Shown: positions 8,453 through 17,579, numbered from the stretch's first letter. The stretch: DNA of 64,000 nucleotides from an uncultured Opitutaceae bacterium (GCA_937958045.1 CALFXL010000005.1:160197-224196); one strand, 5' to 3'. The notes: generated from the sequence alone by a model not told the origin. Numbers and translations are program-made.

Positions 8453-9322
8453 ATGGCATTGCAATCCGCGCCTCCGCCGCCAGACTACGCTCGTCCAACT
8501 CCCAACCCCATGTGGCAAAAACTCAAAGAGCAGCTTCCCGCGATCCTGATCACCGTCATCGTCATCATCGGAGTCGCCTTCTGGTCTCATCAAAAATCAC
8601 TCGCCGACGCCGCCAAACATCAAGCCGCCCTCGACGCCCTCCGCGAACAACACGCCGCCGAACTCAAAGCCTCCGCCGAAGAAACCCGCCGGCAGATCGA
8701 CGCCGTGAACACCCTTCTTCGCGACGCTATCCAGAAGCGTTCCGCCGACGCGTTCATGACCGAGGATGAGTTCGCGAAAGTGAACGAAGAAAAAATCAGC
8801 CAGCTCGCCGAAGCCATCGCGGTTAAAATCCAGCCGTTTAATCCGCTTCCCAAAAGTCCGGAAGAAGCCGAGCGCATCCAAAACGAACAGACCGACAAGG
8901 TCTCCGCCCGCATGGCTGAGCGCATTCAACCGATTCTCGCCGAGATGTCGCGCGATCAACATCTCACGCGCGACGCCATCGCTGCCTACAGCCAGCGCAT
9001 CTCCGATCAAATCGGCCTCGCGCTCACTTCTGAGATGGCGAAAAACCAGCAGCTCAACAACACGCTCCTCAGCACGCAGATCGTCGCACGCGATTCGTTG
9101 CGTTTGTCACAAGAAGTCGCCGCACTCTACCTCGCGTCGTTCAAAGACCAAGGCCTCATCACGCGTCTGCTTTCTCTGCCGGCCAACGTCGTCAAAGACG
9201 CCACCAGCCTCAGCCTCGTGAACAGCGCCGAACGCAAGAAAATGGAAGAGCGTCTCTTCGCCCAGCTCAACAGCCTCGAACAACGGCTTAACGCCGAGCA
9301 GGCAAAAGTGCCTAAAAACTAA
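8453..9322 (+). CDS. Membrane-anchored coiled-coil protein, unknown function
   Basis: A 289-residue protein with a Pro-rich N-terminal stretch, one transmembrane helix at about residues 28-46 (LPAILITVIVIIGVAFW) and a long helical remainder. That remainder is rich in Ala, Glu, Gln and Lys and likely to form coiled coils (about 50-110 and 255-285). It is most likely a bitopic inner-membrane protein with the helical part outside the cytoplasm. No enzymatic motif is seen. A clear terminator at 9352-9383 separates it from the OppA-like gene. Confidence 0.75.
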   Translation: MALQSAPPPPDYARPTPNPMWQKLKEQLPAILITVIVIIGVAFWSHQKSLADAAKHQAALDALREQHAAELKASAEETRRQIDAVNTLLRDAIQKRSADAFMTEDEFAKVNEEKISQLAEAIAVKIQPFNPLPKSPEEAERIQNEQTDKVSARMAERIQPILAEMSRDQHLTRDAIAAYSQRISDQIGLALTSEMAKNQQLNNTLLSTQIVARDSLRLSQEVAALYLASFKDQGLITRLLSLPANVVKDATSLSLVNSAERKKMEERLFAQLNSLEQRLNAEQAKVPKN

Positions 9323-9351
9323 TCACCATCTCAGAGCTGCTTTTTTTCATC

Positions 9352-9383
9352 GCCACGGGCTTCCTCTCCCGTGGCTTTCTTTT
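9352..9383 (+). terminator. Rho-independent terminator
   Basis: A perfect 8-bp stem, GCCACGGG at 9352-9359 with CCCGTGGC at 9368-9375, has an 8-base loop and is followed by TTTCTTTT. It lies 29 bp after the stop of the coiled-coil protein gene and ends that transcript. Confidence 0.85.
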
Positions 9384-9410
9384 GTCCGCAAAACGCTCAC
9401 GACGACACCG

Positions 9411-11021
9411 ATGAACACCTTCTTCCGCCTCCTCCTGCTCAGCTTCACGCTGCTGCCTGTATCCAAAGTTTGGAGTCAAACCGCCGTCGAGTCCGGCAAT
9501 CGCCAGCAGATCCTGCATCTCGGCAACATGTCCGAACCCAACGATCTCGATCCGCATATCTCGGACAGCAACATCACCTTCAACATCTGCATGGCGCTGT
9601 ATGAAGGTCTCACGTCCTTCCATCCACAAACCAATGAGCCCGTGCCCGGCGTCGCCGAGCGATGGGAAGTTGCCGAGGATAATCTCACCTGGACTTTTCA
9701 TCTTCGCAAAGACGCACGCTGGTCCAACGGCGACCCGGTGACCGCGCACGACTTCGTCACGTCTTTCCTGCGCATCCTCTCGCCGCGTTTCGGCGCTCAC
9801 TACGCGCATCTGCTTTTCCCGCTAAAAAACGCCACGGCTTACAATAGCGGTCAACTCGACGACGCCTCCCAAGTCGGCGCTCGTGCCGCGGATGATCACA
9901 CCTTGATCCTCACGCTCGATCATCCGGTCCCGTACTTGCCCGCTGTCGTCTGTCACGCGTCGTGGTACCCCGTGCATCGCCCCACGATCGAAAAATTCGG
10001 CCGCATCGATCAGCGCGGTCTGCCGTGGACACGTCCCGAATCGATCGTCACCAACGGCGCCTTCAAACTCGCCGAATGGCGTCCGCATCAATTCATCCGC
10101 TGCGTGCGTAACGAGCAGTACTGGGACCGCGCCAATGTGAAGCTCAACGAAGTGTTCTTCTATCCGATCGAGAGCGAAGACGCCGAGGAACGCGCGTTCC
10201 GCGCCGGACAAATTCACATCACCAGCCGCGTGCCTCTTTCTAAAATCGCAGGCTATCGCAAAGATCGCCCCGAAGTTCTCCAAGAAGACCCGGCCCACAT
10301 CATTTATTTCTATTCGTTCAACACCGCGCGTCCGCCGCTCAACGATTCACGCGTTCGCCGCGCTCTCTCGATGGCCATCGAGCGAGAAGTCATCACGAAG
10401 TTCATCACTCGAGGCAACCAGCCGCCCGCCGGTCATTTCACGCCACCCAACATCGCCGGCTTCACGTCGCGCACGTCCACGTTGACCGATATTCCGAAGG
10501 CGAAGCAACTGCTCGCCGAAGCGGGTTATCCCAATGGCCGCGGTTTCCCACGCGTCGAGATTCTCTACAACACCAGCGAAGCCCATCGCGCCATCGCCGA
10601 GGCGATCCAGCAGATGTGGAAAAAACACCTCGGCATCTCGGTCGGCCTCTACAATCAGGAGGGCAAAGTCTGGAGCGAAAATCTGAAGCAGAAAAACTTC
10701 ATGATCGCCCGCAATGGCTGGGTCGCCGACTACATCGACCCGAGCAGCTTCCTCGATCTTTTTGCGAGCGACAACGGCAACAACACCACCAACTGGTCGT
10801 CGCCCGAATACGACGCCTTGCTCGTCGAGGCCCGCAACACCATCGATCAGGCGAAACGCTTCGAAATCTTCCAGCGCTGCGAAGAAATCCTCCAAGCCGA
10901 GATGCCGGTCGCGCCGATCTATTTCTACGTGCGCTCTTCGCTCCGTGTTCCTTCGGTGAAGGGCTGGTACGGCACACCGCTCGATTATCATCCGCTCAAG
11001 GGCGTCTATCTCGAGCCCTGA
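9411..11021 (+). CDS. Oligopeptide ABC transporter substrate-binding protein (OppA-like)
   Basis: A 536-residue SBP family 5 protein with a signal peptide (MNTFFRLLLLSFTLLPVSKV, cleavage near residue 23). The mature start has the family pattern SEPNDLDPHISDSN, followed by ALYEGLTSF, PGVAERWEV and FHLRKDARWSNGDPVTAHDF. It should bind peptides in the periplasm for an ABC importer. No permease or ATPase gene lies beside it, so it is an orphan here and must work with membrane components encoded elsewhere. There is no lipobox Cys, so it is probably a free periplasmic protein. Confidence 0.92.
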   Translation: MNTFFRLLLLSFTLLPVSKVWSQTAVESGNRQQILHLGNMSEPNDLDPHISDSNITFNICMALYEGLTSFHPQTNEPVPGVAERWEVAEDNLTWTFHLRKDARWSNGDPVTAHDFVTSFLRILSPRFGAHYAHLLFPLKNATAYNSGQLDDASQVGARAADDHTLILTLDHPVPYLPAVVCHASWYPVHRPTIEKFGRIDQRGLPWTRPESIVTNGAFKLAEWRPHQFIRCVRNEQYWDRANVKLNEVFFYPIESEDAEERAFRAGQIHITSRVPLSKIAGYRKDRPEVLQEDPAHIIYFYSFNTARPPLNDSRVRRALSMAIEREVITKFITRGNQPPAGHFTPPNIAGFTSRTSTLTDIPKAKQLLAEAGYPNGRGFPRVEILYNTSEAHRAIAEAIQQMWKKHLGISVGLYNQEGKVWSENLKQKNFMIARNGWVADYIDPSSFLDLFASDNGNNTTNWSSPEYDALLVEARNTIDQAKRFEIFQRCEEILQAEMPVAPIYFYVRSSLRVPSVKGWYGTPLDYHPLKGVYLEP

Positions 11022-11034
11022 GCGGCTGCGCTGC

Positions 11035-11769
11035 TCAGCGTATCGCGATTTTCAATACACGATCGTCGATACTCACGTCGGAAACGCGCTTCCAAACCTC
11101 CAGACCTTGCGGAGGCAAGGCGGCGCTTTTCTGAGCGCGATTCACGACAAACGAGGTCGCTCCCGGAATGCGATGTAACGGGAGCGAACCGAGATAGAGC
11201 GATTTCGGTGCGAACACGAATTCCTCACCGCGCTTTTCAAATCCACCACGCGCCTGCACGACGACCGGCACATCCAGCGCGACGATGCGCAGCGGATTAA
11301 ACGTCGCGTGCGTCGCGATCTGCAGCGATCCGTCCGCAATGCGGAAATTCGGCGCGTCCCACGTGATCAACTCGTCGGGAATTGGCTCCTTGATGGCTTC
11401 CCCCTCTTTCGCAGGCGGCGTCTTGGCCGGAGCTTCCGGCGCGAACCAGATGTTCAACTCGTCCTCGACCAACGCGATTTCCCCCGCGGTGCCGTCTGCG
11501 AGTTGCTTCCGTTTCGTGCGCCACTGACGCGCCTTCGCGGAATCCTTCGAACCTTCGACAAAATAAACCTGCCCGGGCACGCGTTCGTCTTCCTTCGGCA
11601 ACTCGCGCACCGTTTCCACCGGCTTGTAGACGAGAAATATCACAGCCGCTACCCCGCCCAAGACGATGCTCAGCACCGCCCCCAAGGTCACATCCCACAG
11701 ACTTGGTCCATACAGCGCGCGCTCGAGTTTTTTGTCTTTCATAAAAATAATCGGTGGCTTTGAGGTCAT
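11035..11769 (-). CDS. Hypothetical single-pass membrane protein
   Basis: A 244-residue protein with one hydrophobic segment at about residues 27-48 (LGAVLSIVLGGVAAVIFLVY). A soluble domain without recognised motifs follows. It contains a Pro/Ala/Glu-rich linker (APEAPAKTPPAKEGEAIKEP) and beta-rich segments toward the end. The ATG at 11769 has a weak AAAGG upstream. An ATG at 11742 (MKDKKLERALYGPSLWDV) is an equally good start and gives 235 residues. The frame also extends to a TTG at 11817. It is convergent with the OppA-like gene and divergent from ispA. No function can be assigned. Confidence 0.72.
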   Translation of the reverse strand: MTSKPPIIFMKDKKLERALYGPSLWDVTLGAVLSIVLGGVAAVIFLVYKPVETVRELPKEDERVPGQVYFVEGSKDSAKARQWRTKRKQLADGTAGEIALVEDELNIWFAPEAPAKTPPAKEGEAIKEPIPDELITWDAPNFRIADGSLQIATHATFNPLRIVALDVPVVVQARGGFEKRGEEFVFAPKSLYLGSLPLHRIPGATSFVVNRAQKSAALPPQGLEVWKRVSDVSIDDRVLKIAIR

Positions 11770-11904
11770 CACGCGTAGCGCCTTTTCCGGCGTTCGTAAA
11801 TGACCGGAAAGAGCCAAATGTCGCTTTTAATGGACGATTTACGGCGCCAAATCCCGTGCGCCGGCTTGCACCCCGGCCCGCGCGGCCAAGAGTGAGCTGC
11901 GTCT

Positions 11905-12789
11905 ATGGACTTCGCCGCCCGCCACCAAGCCTACCTTGTCCGCATCGAAACCGGACTGGATTCGCTGCTCCCCGCAGCGAACGCGCGCCCCGCGCGTCTC
12001 CACGAAGCGATGCGCTACAGCCTGCAAGCGGGCGGGAAACGTCTGCGCCCGGTGCTCGTCCTCGCCGCCGCCGATCTCGTCGAATCTCCGCCGCATGATC
12101 CGCTGGCCGCGGCCGTCGCCGTAGAGTGTCTGCACACGTATTCACTTATCCACGACGACCTGCCGTGCATGGATAACGACGACCTGCGCCGCGGTCGTCC
12201 GACCTGCCATCGCGCTTTCGACGAAGCCACTGCGCTGCTCGCAGGCGATGCCCTCCTCACCCACGCGTTTCGTCTCCTTTCCGCGAGTTACGCCGCGACC
12301 CCCGCGCATGCGCATGCTTTGATTCACGAACTCTCTCACGCGGCCAGCAGCGAGGAACTCATCGGCGGTCAAATGGAAGATCTGCTCGCCGAAAAACAAA
12401 CCGACGCCGACGCGAAGCAGCTCGAGTTTATCCATCTCAACAAAACCGCGGCGATGATCCGCGCGGCGCTCGTGATGGGCGGACTCTGTGCCAATCTTCC
12501 GCTCGATGCGATCGATGCCCTGCGCACGCTCGGACGCGAACTCGGTCTCACGTTTCAAATCGTGGACGACATTCTCGACGCGACCTCCGACAGCGCCACG
12601 CTCGGCAAAACCGTCGGCAAGGATGTGCGCGACAACAAAGTCACCTTCATCAAACTCTACGGTCTCGACGGCGCGCGGCGCTCCGCGCGTGAGCACACCG
12701 ATGCCGCGCTCGCCGCGCTCGATCGTTTGCCGGGCGACACCGCTTTTCTGCGCGCGCTGATCAAAACCATGCTTGAGCGCAAAAACTGA
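11905..12789 (+). CDS. ispA: Farnesyl/geranyl diphosphate synthase (polyprenyl synthetase)
   Basis: A 294-residue trans-prenyltransferase that condenses isopentenyl diphosphate with allylic diphosphates in isoprenoid synthesis. The first Asp-rich motif is HDDLPCMDNDDLRRGRP (Asp84 to Asp90, the two-residue-longer bacterial FPP synthase form). The second is FQIVDDILDATSD (Asp221, Asp222, Asp225). GGKRLRPVLVL near residue 43 binds the diphosphate. The product is probably C15, judged from family type and length. It is a single gene, convergent with queG. Confidence 0.92.
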   Translation: MDFAARHQAYLVRIETGLDSLLPAANARPARLHEAMRYSLQAGGKRLRPVLVLAAADLVESPPHDPLAAAVAVECLHTYSLIHDDLPCMDNDDLRRGRPTCHRAFDEATALLAGDALLTHAFRLLSASYAATPAHAHALIHELSHAASSEELIGGQMEDLLAEKQTDADAKQLEFIHLNKTAAMIRAALVMGGLCANLPLDAIDALRTLGRELGLTFQIVDDILDATSDSATLGKTVGKDVRDNKVTFIKLYGLDGARRSAREHTDAALAALDRLPGDTAFLRALIKTMLERKN

Positions 12790-12791
12790 GC

Positions 12792-13970
12792 TCAGCGCGC
12801 GAGCGCGTCTTCGGCGCTATACTCCTCGAGCACCGAAGCGTCGGGCTCAACCGTCCTCGCCTCCGTCAGCGCACGCGTCGCCACTTCGTATCCATCGATT
12901 CGATACAGCGCCCAAACCGCATGCGCACGCACCAACGGTGACGCGTGCGTACACAGTCGAAACACGACATCCCGGCAATCTTGCGCACGTGTATTGCCCG
13001 CGACGATACACGCGTTGCGCAATAGGCCCGCGAGTTTCACCCGCTTGATCGCCGTCTTGCGAAAGATCTCCGCGAAACTCTCCGGTGTGAGTTCCAACAC
13101 CTGCCGCAAGCTCAGCTCCGCCAAATCGTAGCGCGTCGTCAGCAGCACTCGCCGGCTTTCCTGCGCGAACCGATTCCAAGGACACACTTCCGCGCAGATA
13201 TCGCAGCCGTAGATGCGCGTACCGATGCCTGCTCGGAGCTCTCGCGGAACCACACCTTTATTCTCGATCGTTTGGTACGAAATGCAGCGCCGTGCATCGA
13301 CCACGCCAGGCTCGACGATCGCGCCAGTCGGGCACGCATCGATGCAGCGCGTGCATTTGCCGCACCAGAGTCCCGTGCGCACATCACGATCCTCGGGCCT
13401 CGGCGTATTCGGCGAGAGCGGTTGATCGGGCGCGATTTCTACCCGCGTCAAAATCGTCGCGAGAAACAGCCAGTTGCCGAAATCCGGCGAGATCAGCATC
13501 GCGTTTTTTCCGGTGAAACCGAGGCCCGCCCGCTCCGCCCACACCCGTTCCTGCACCGGTCCGGTGTCGACGTAATAGCGATAGTCCTCGCCCGTTATCG
13601 CATAAAATTCCTCAAGCAATTTCCCCGCCGCCACCAAGGCCGGTTTCATCGTGTCGTGATAGTCCGCATGCAACGCATAACGCGCCCAACGCGGTTGCGC
13701 GCCGGTATCCATGACGCGTTCGACGTTCTGCCCCGGCCAGTAGTTCACGCCGAGCATGATCATCGTACGTACGCCGCTCAGCACCGCGGCCGGTTGCGAC
13801 CGTTTCTCCACCGTCCGCTCCATCCAGTGCATGTCCGCGTGAAACTCATTCGCGAGCCATGGCCGCAGTCCGTGACCGATCGTCTGATCGCTCACGCTCA
13901 CAAACCGCACCGCATCAAATCCCAACTCGTGCAGTCGGCGCCGCAATTCCGCGACGGCTGTCATGTTCAT
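12792..13970 (-). CDS. queG: Epoxyqueuosine reductase QueG
   Basis: A 392-residue cobalamin-dependent iron-sulfur enzyme that reduces epoxyqueuosine to queuosine in tRNA. Two 4Fe-4S cluster motifs are plain: CGKCTRCIDACPTGAI and YGCDICAEVCPWN. The order and the preceding segments GPVQERVWAERAGLGFTGKN and ISYQTIENKG match the family. A C-terminal HEAT-like part (LCTHASPLVRAHAVWALYRI) is also usual. The ATG overlaps the end of aroK as ATGA, so the two are one transcription unit. It is slightly longer than many QueG proteins. Confidence 0.94.
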   Translation of the reverse strand: MNMTAVAELRRRLHELGFDAVRFVSVSDQTIGHGLRPWLANEFHADMHWMERTVEKRSQPAAVLSGVRTMIMLGVNYWPGQNVERVMDTGAQPRWARYALHADYHDTMKPALVAAGKLLEEFYAITGEDYRYYVDTGPVQERVWAERAGLGFTGKNAMLISPDFGNWLFLATILTRVEIAPDQPLSPNTPRPEDRDVRTGLWCGKCTRCIDACPTGAIVEPGVVDARRCISYQTIENKGVVPRELRAGIGTRIYGCDICAEVCPWNRFAQESRRVLLTTRYDLAELSLRQVLELTPESFAEIFRKTAIKRVKLAGLLRNACIVAGNTRAQDCRDVVFRLCTHASPLVRAHAVWALYRIDGYEVATRALTEARTVEPDASVLEEYSAEDALAR

Positions 13971-14533
13971 CTGCGCGTCGCTGCCGACGTGCCTCGTTTC
14001 GCGGCAAACTCAGCCGCTTCGCGTTTCCAGATGCGCAGCACATGCGTCACGATATCCAGCAGCGGACGCCCGTCCGTGAGCACCAAAGTGCCCGAGTTCC
14101 GGTAAACCGCCTCGCGCGCGGCGTAGAGCGTGCGAAGGCGTTCCATCGGATCCTCCACGTTGAGGAGCGGACGATTTTTATTTCCCTGCGTACGTTTCAA
14201 AATCGTTTCCAACGATGCGTGCAGACACACGACCACGCCCTTGCTTTTCAGCAGGCCGAGCATGCCGGGCTGCACGACGAGTCCGCCGCCGCAGGCGACG
14301 ATGCAACGTTCCGACGGATGACCGGTCTCGATGAACTGGCGTTCGAGCACGCGAAACGCCGCTTCGCCTTCCTCGGCAAAAATCGTCGGAATCGTTCGTC
14401 CTTGGCTCCGCTCGATTTCCTGATCGCTGTCCAGCAATTGAAAGCCGAGACGCTGCGCCAGGGCACGGCCGACCGTAGTCTTCCCCGTGCCCATGAAACC
14501 CACCAAATAAAGGTTAACATCCGGCGCGTGCAT
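13967..14533 (-). CDS. aroK: Shikimate kinase
   Basis: A 188-residue kinase that phosphorylates shikimate in the chorismate pathway. It begins MHAPDVNLYLVGFMGTGKTT, with the P-loop at residues 12-19. DSDQEIE binds Mg and shikimate, FAEEGEAAFRVLE and ACGGGLV are the substrate-binding segments, and NRPLL belongs to the lid region. The ATG at 14533 was chosen because it opens the conserved first strand. Upstream in-frame sequence to 14665 is unlike the family. It overlaps queG by 4 bp downstream. Confidence 0.93.
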   Translation of the reverse strand: MHAPDVNLYLVGFMGTGKTTVGRALAQRLGFQLLDSDQEIERSQGRTIPTIFAEEGEAAFRVLERQFIETGHPSERCIVACGGGLVVQPGMLGLLKSKGVVVCLHASLETILKRTQGNKNRPLLNVEDPMERLRTLYAAREAVYRNSGTLVLTDGRPLLDIVTHVLRIWKREAAEFAAKRGTSAATRR

Positions 14534-14648
14534 GAGTGAGCGGTGGAGTATTGCTCTCGCGCACTTGATGCCAAACACGAAAACGAACTCCACCGAATGA
14601 GATGCTCCGCGCTTGCGGCACCTGCCGGTTCGGGATGCATTAGCCGCG

Positions 14649-15509
14649 ATGAAATTTCGCGTCACTCACGTCATCCGGTATGAGTACGGCCAGCCGGTCA
14701 CGTTTTCGGCGCACTCGCTTTATCTCCGGCCGCGCGAAAATCCACTGCAGCGCGTCACTCGTTTCGCCCTCAACATCGCGCCCAGTTTCAAAATCACTCA
14801 CGCCTGCGATCTCTACGACAACACCGTCACCAGCCTCCATCTTTGGGATCGGGCCAATACGCTGAGCATCCGCAGCGAATGCGAGGTCGAGGTGTCGGAC
14901 TTTAATCCGTTCGACTTCATCCTGCGACACGACGCCGCCAAGTTCCCTTTCACGTATCCCTCGGCTGAGCAACTCGCGCTCTCTCCGTATTTCGCGAGCC
15001 CCTTCGACCGTCATCATTCAAAGCTGCGGCACTGGCTCGATGAACATTACGTGGATCGTCCGGCCGAAACCGTCGCTTTCCTCACCGGCCTAAATACGGT
15101 CCTGTATTGCCATCTCAACTACCGCGTCCGCACGAGCGATCGCCTGCAATCGCCGCTCGAAACGCTCGAACAGATGGCCGGCGATGCGAGCGAACAAGCC
15201 ATCCTGCTCGCAGAGTTGTGCCGCGCGCTCGGTTTCGCCGCCCGGGTGGTGCATGGCTATCTCCATACCCCGTCTGACGACGACCGCGTTTCGCCCGGCA
15301 TCATGCACACGTGGACAGAGGTTTATCTGCCCGGCGCAGGCTGGAAGGGGCTCGATCCTTCGCACGGACTTTTCTGCACGCCGTCGTATATCGCCGTCGC
15401 CCACGCGCCCACGGTGGACGAAATTCATCCCGTGCAAGGTTCGTTCTTCTGCACAGGACCGGTCACCAGCCACCTGAATACCCGCCTCATCGTCGAACGC
15501 ATCCACTGA
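14649..15509 (+). CDS. Transglutaminase-like protein with catalytic Cys replaced by Ala
   Basis: A 286-residue protein with the N-terminal beta domain (MKFRVTHVIRYEYGQPVTFS) and the transglutaminase-like core usual for bacterial members. His220 (MHTWTEVYLPGAGWKGLDP) and Asp236 of the triad are present. In the segment that normally reads G-x-C-x-(D/E), the sequence is GDASEQAILLAELCRALG, so position 180 is Ala (codon GCG at 15186-15188). A cysteine protease or transglutaminase reaction is therefore unlikely unless the Cys at 11 residues further takes over. The start is the ATG at 14649. An ATG at 14613 is also in frame but precedes the conserved beginning. It is divergent from aroK. Confidence 0.88.
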   Translation: MKFRVTHVIRYEYGQPVTFSAHSLYLRPRENPLQRVTRFALNIAPSFKITHACDLYDNTVTSLHLWDRANTLSIRSECEVEVSDFNPFDFILRHDAAKFPFTYPSAEQLALSPYFASPFDRHHSKLRHWLDEHYVDRPAETVAFLTGLNTVLYCHLNYRVRTSDRLQSPLETLEQMAGDASEQAILLAELCRALGFAARVVHGYLHTPSDDDRVSPGIMHTWTEVYLPGAGWKGLDPSHGLFCTPSYIAVAHAPTVDEIHPVQGSFFCTGPVTSHLNTRLIVERIH

Positions 15510-15603
15510 TCCGCTGGCATTGAGCTCATCCGCCGGCATAGATCAGCGCGTATCCGTTTTTCAACTACGGACAGCGAGCCAAACCTGACGTCGCGCGACT
15601 GCT

Positions 15604-16569
15604 TCAGGAAAGACCGCACGCGCGACGGGCGCGTTGCAACACTTGCGCGGCGGTGGCTTGAGCGCGTTCCGCGCCTTCGTGCAAAACTTGGTGCACGTAG
15701 TCGGGATTGGCGGCCAACTCCGCACGGCGAGCGCGCGCCGGAGCGAAATAGTTCCAGTAGTGTTCGAAGAGCGCTTTCTTCAAATCGCCATAACCAAGGC
15801 CGCCCGCGCGCAGGCGGTTTTCGTAGTCGGTCGCGACATCGGCGGGCGCCACGAGCTTGAGGAGTTGGATCGCGATGTTCTTGTCCGCGTCCGGCTTCGG
15901 CTCGGCAGGCGTGCGGCTGTCCATCACGATGCTCATGATTTTTTTCCGCGTGGCTTTTTCCTCGCCGAAGATATCGAGCGTGTTGCCGTAGCTCTTGCTC
16001 ATTTTCTGGCCGTCGAGGCCGGGCACGGTGGCAACGTCGTCACGGATCTCCGCCTCGGGCACGACGAAGGTTTCGCCGTAGGTCTGGTTAAACTTGATCG
16101 CGATGTCCCGCGTCATTTCGAGGTGCTGACGCTGATCTTTGCCGACGGGCACGAGGTTCGCGTCGTAGAGAAGGATATCCGCGGCCATCAGCACCGGATA
16201 CGCGAAGAGACCGAAATTCGGCGAAATGCCTTTCGCGGTCTTGTCCTTGTAACTGTGTGCGCGCTCCAGCAGGCCCATGGGCGTGAGTGTGCCGATGATC
16301 CACATCAACTCGCACACCTGGGCGATATCGCTCTGGCGCCAGAACACGCAGCGCTTCGGATCGAGTCCGCACGCAAGAAAATCGAGCGCGACATCGAGCG
16401 TGTTTTTGCGGCGCTCATCGGCGTTGGTGAGCGTCGTCATCGAGTGATAATCCGCGATGAAGTAGTACGCTTCGCCTCGCGCCTGCAGTTCGATCGCGGG
16501 CTTCATCGCCCCGAAGTAATTGCCGATGTGAAGCGTGCCAGAAGGTTGAATGCCGGTGAGGATGCGCAT
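15604..16569 (-). CDS. trpS: Tryptophanyl-tRNA synthetase
   Basis: A 321-residue class I aminoacyl-tRNA synthetase that charges tRNA-Trp. The N-terminus MRILTGIQPSGTLHIGNYFG contains the HIGH-type motif (residues 14-17), and GQKMSKSYGNTLDIF contains KMSKS. Length and order match bacterial TrpS. It lies 100 bp downstream of the beta-helix protein gene on the same strand. The gap holds a GAGAACG-type simple repeat and a 9-bp inverted repeat. Confidence 0.96.
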   Translation of the reverse strand: MRILTGIQPSGTLHIGNYFGAMKPAIELQARGEAYYFIADYHSMTTLTNADERRKNTLDVALDFLACGLDPKRCVFWRQSDIAQVCELMWIIGTLTPMGLLERAHSYKDKTAKGISPNFGLFAYPVLMAADILLYDANLVPVGKDQRQHLEMTRDIAIKFNQTYGETFVVPEAEIRDDVATVPGLDGQKMSKSYGNTLDIFGEEKATRKKIMSIVMDSRTPAEPKPDADKNIAIQLLKLVAPADVATDYENRLRAGGLGYGDLKKALFEHYWNYFAPARARRAELAANPDYVHQVLHEGAERAQATAAQVLQRARRACGLS

Positions 16570-16588
16570 GGAAAAGGTCGATGGCTTG

Positions 16589-16652
16589 CTCGTTCTTAGA
16601 AGTCGAAAGTGCTCAAAAAAGAACGAGAACGCAGGCGAGAACGAGAACGATT
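16589..16652. repeat. Short GAACGAGAACG direct repeat with inverted copy
   Basis: The gap upstream of trpS holds GAACGAGAACG twice (at 16621 and again about 20 bases on). CTCGTTCTT at 16589-16597 forms a perfect 9-bp inverted match with AAGAACGAG at 16619-16627. There is no T-tract that would make it a standard terminator on either strand. It may be a low-complexity or degenerate repeat element. Confidence 0.5.
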
Positions 16653-16669
16653 TTCAGACCGCCATTCGC

Positions 16670-17374
16670 TCAATCCCGCCGCGGAAACGTCGTCACCGCT
16701 GCGCGCACGCGAGCGATGGTCGCTTCGGGAAGATAACCCGCAAACGCGATCGTGGGCATCACCAGTGCGCGTTTGCCCAAAATCGTGCCGGGCTGAAGCA
16801 CCGCATTGCAGCCGACTTCCGCTTTGTCGCCAAGGATCGCGCCAAACTTTCGCAAGCCGGTTTCCATCACGCCTTCCGGCAGACGAATGCTGATCGGTTG
16901 TTGATCGAGACGCAGATTCGAGAGGATCACGCCGGCACCGAGATGCGCGCCATTGCCCAGCACCGAATCGCCCACGTAGCTGAAATGCGGCACCTGCGCG
17001 CCATCCATCAGCAGGCAGTTCTTAAATTCGCACGAGTTGCCGAGCACGCAGTTGGCGCCGACGATCACATTGCCGCGGATGTATGCGCCGGGACGAATCT
17101 CCGTGCCCGGTCCGATCCACGCCGGCCCGATAATCGTGGCCTGCGGCGGCAGTTTCACCGAGGGATCGATAAACACCGCGCCTTCGACGTGCACGCCTGG
17201 CGGCAACGCGCGTGTGAGCGGCGGAAAACTCACGGTCTTCAGCGCGACGCCGATTTGTCTCAACCACTCCCACGGAGCGACCTCGGCGGAGAAATGTGCG
17301 GAAAACACCTGCAACGACGCGGGCAGGGCAAAGAGTTCGGAAGCTTTCACGCAGGCACAAAAAGCGGAAGCCAC
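16670..17374 (-). CDS. Left-handed beta-helix protein, GlmU-C/UDP-acyltransferase-like
   Basis: A 234-residue protein whose middle is built of hexapeptide repeats: VHVEGAVFIDPSVKLPPQAT, then IGPGTEIRPGAYIRGNVIVG, then VGDSVLGNGAHLGAGVILSN. It resembles the acetyltransferase half of GlmU or a stand-alone nucleotide-sugar acyltransferase. The N-terminal uridylyltransferase domain is absent. GTG at 17374 is taken as the start, and GTG at 17350 is possible. It follows kdsA on the same strand, which suggests a role in cell-envelope sugar metabolism. The exact substrate is not known. Confidence 0.8.
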   Translation of the reverse strand: MASAFCACVKASELFALPASLQVFSAHFSAEVAPWEWLRQIGVALKTVSFPPLTRALPPGVHVEGAVFIDPSVKLPPQATIIGPAWIGPGTEIRPGAYIRGNVIVGANCVLGNSCEFKNCLLMDGAQVPHFSYVGDSVLGNGAHLGAGVILSNLRLDQQPISIRLPEGVMETGLRKFGAILGDKAEVGCNAVLQPGTILGKRALVMPTIAFAGYLPEATIARVRAAVTTFPRRD

Positions 17375-17386
17375 GCGGTTAACCAG

Positions 17387-17542
17387 TCAGGAGTTTTGCG
17401 AAGCGAAAGGATTGCCGTGGAGAATACATCTATGCGCGAACTCCACGACGGCGGTGGGGACGACGCACAGCATCGTCCGCCAACGGCGATCGACATCGTT
17501 GGTCTCGTTATCGATCGTGACGATTGCGGAGCCGCCGCCCAC
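17387..17542 (-). CDS. Possible small ORF between kdsA and the beta-helix gene
   Basis: A short frame starts at GTG 17542, gives 51 residues and ends FAHRCILHGNPFASQNS. It sits exactly in the 205-bp gap between the kdsA stop and the next start on the same strand. Third codon positions are mostly G or C, as in neighbouring genes, which favours coding. No family is recognised. The frame also continues upstream to an ATG at 17620 inside kdsA, which is less likely as a start. Confidence 0.33.
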   Translation of the reverse strand: MGGGSAIVTIDNETNDVDRRWRTMLCVVPTAVVEFAHRCILHGNPFASQNS

Positions 17543-17579
17543 CTCGCTGCCGTTTGAACGATCAACCGGTTCGCGTGGA

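Noticed and set aside
16589..16627. 9-bp inverted repeat before trpS as a terminator
   Set aside because: The loop is over 20 bases and no T-tract follows the stem on the minus strand; kept only as a repeat.
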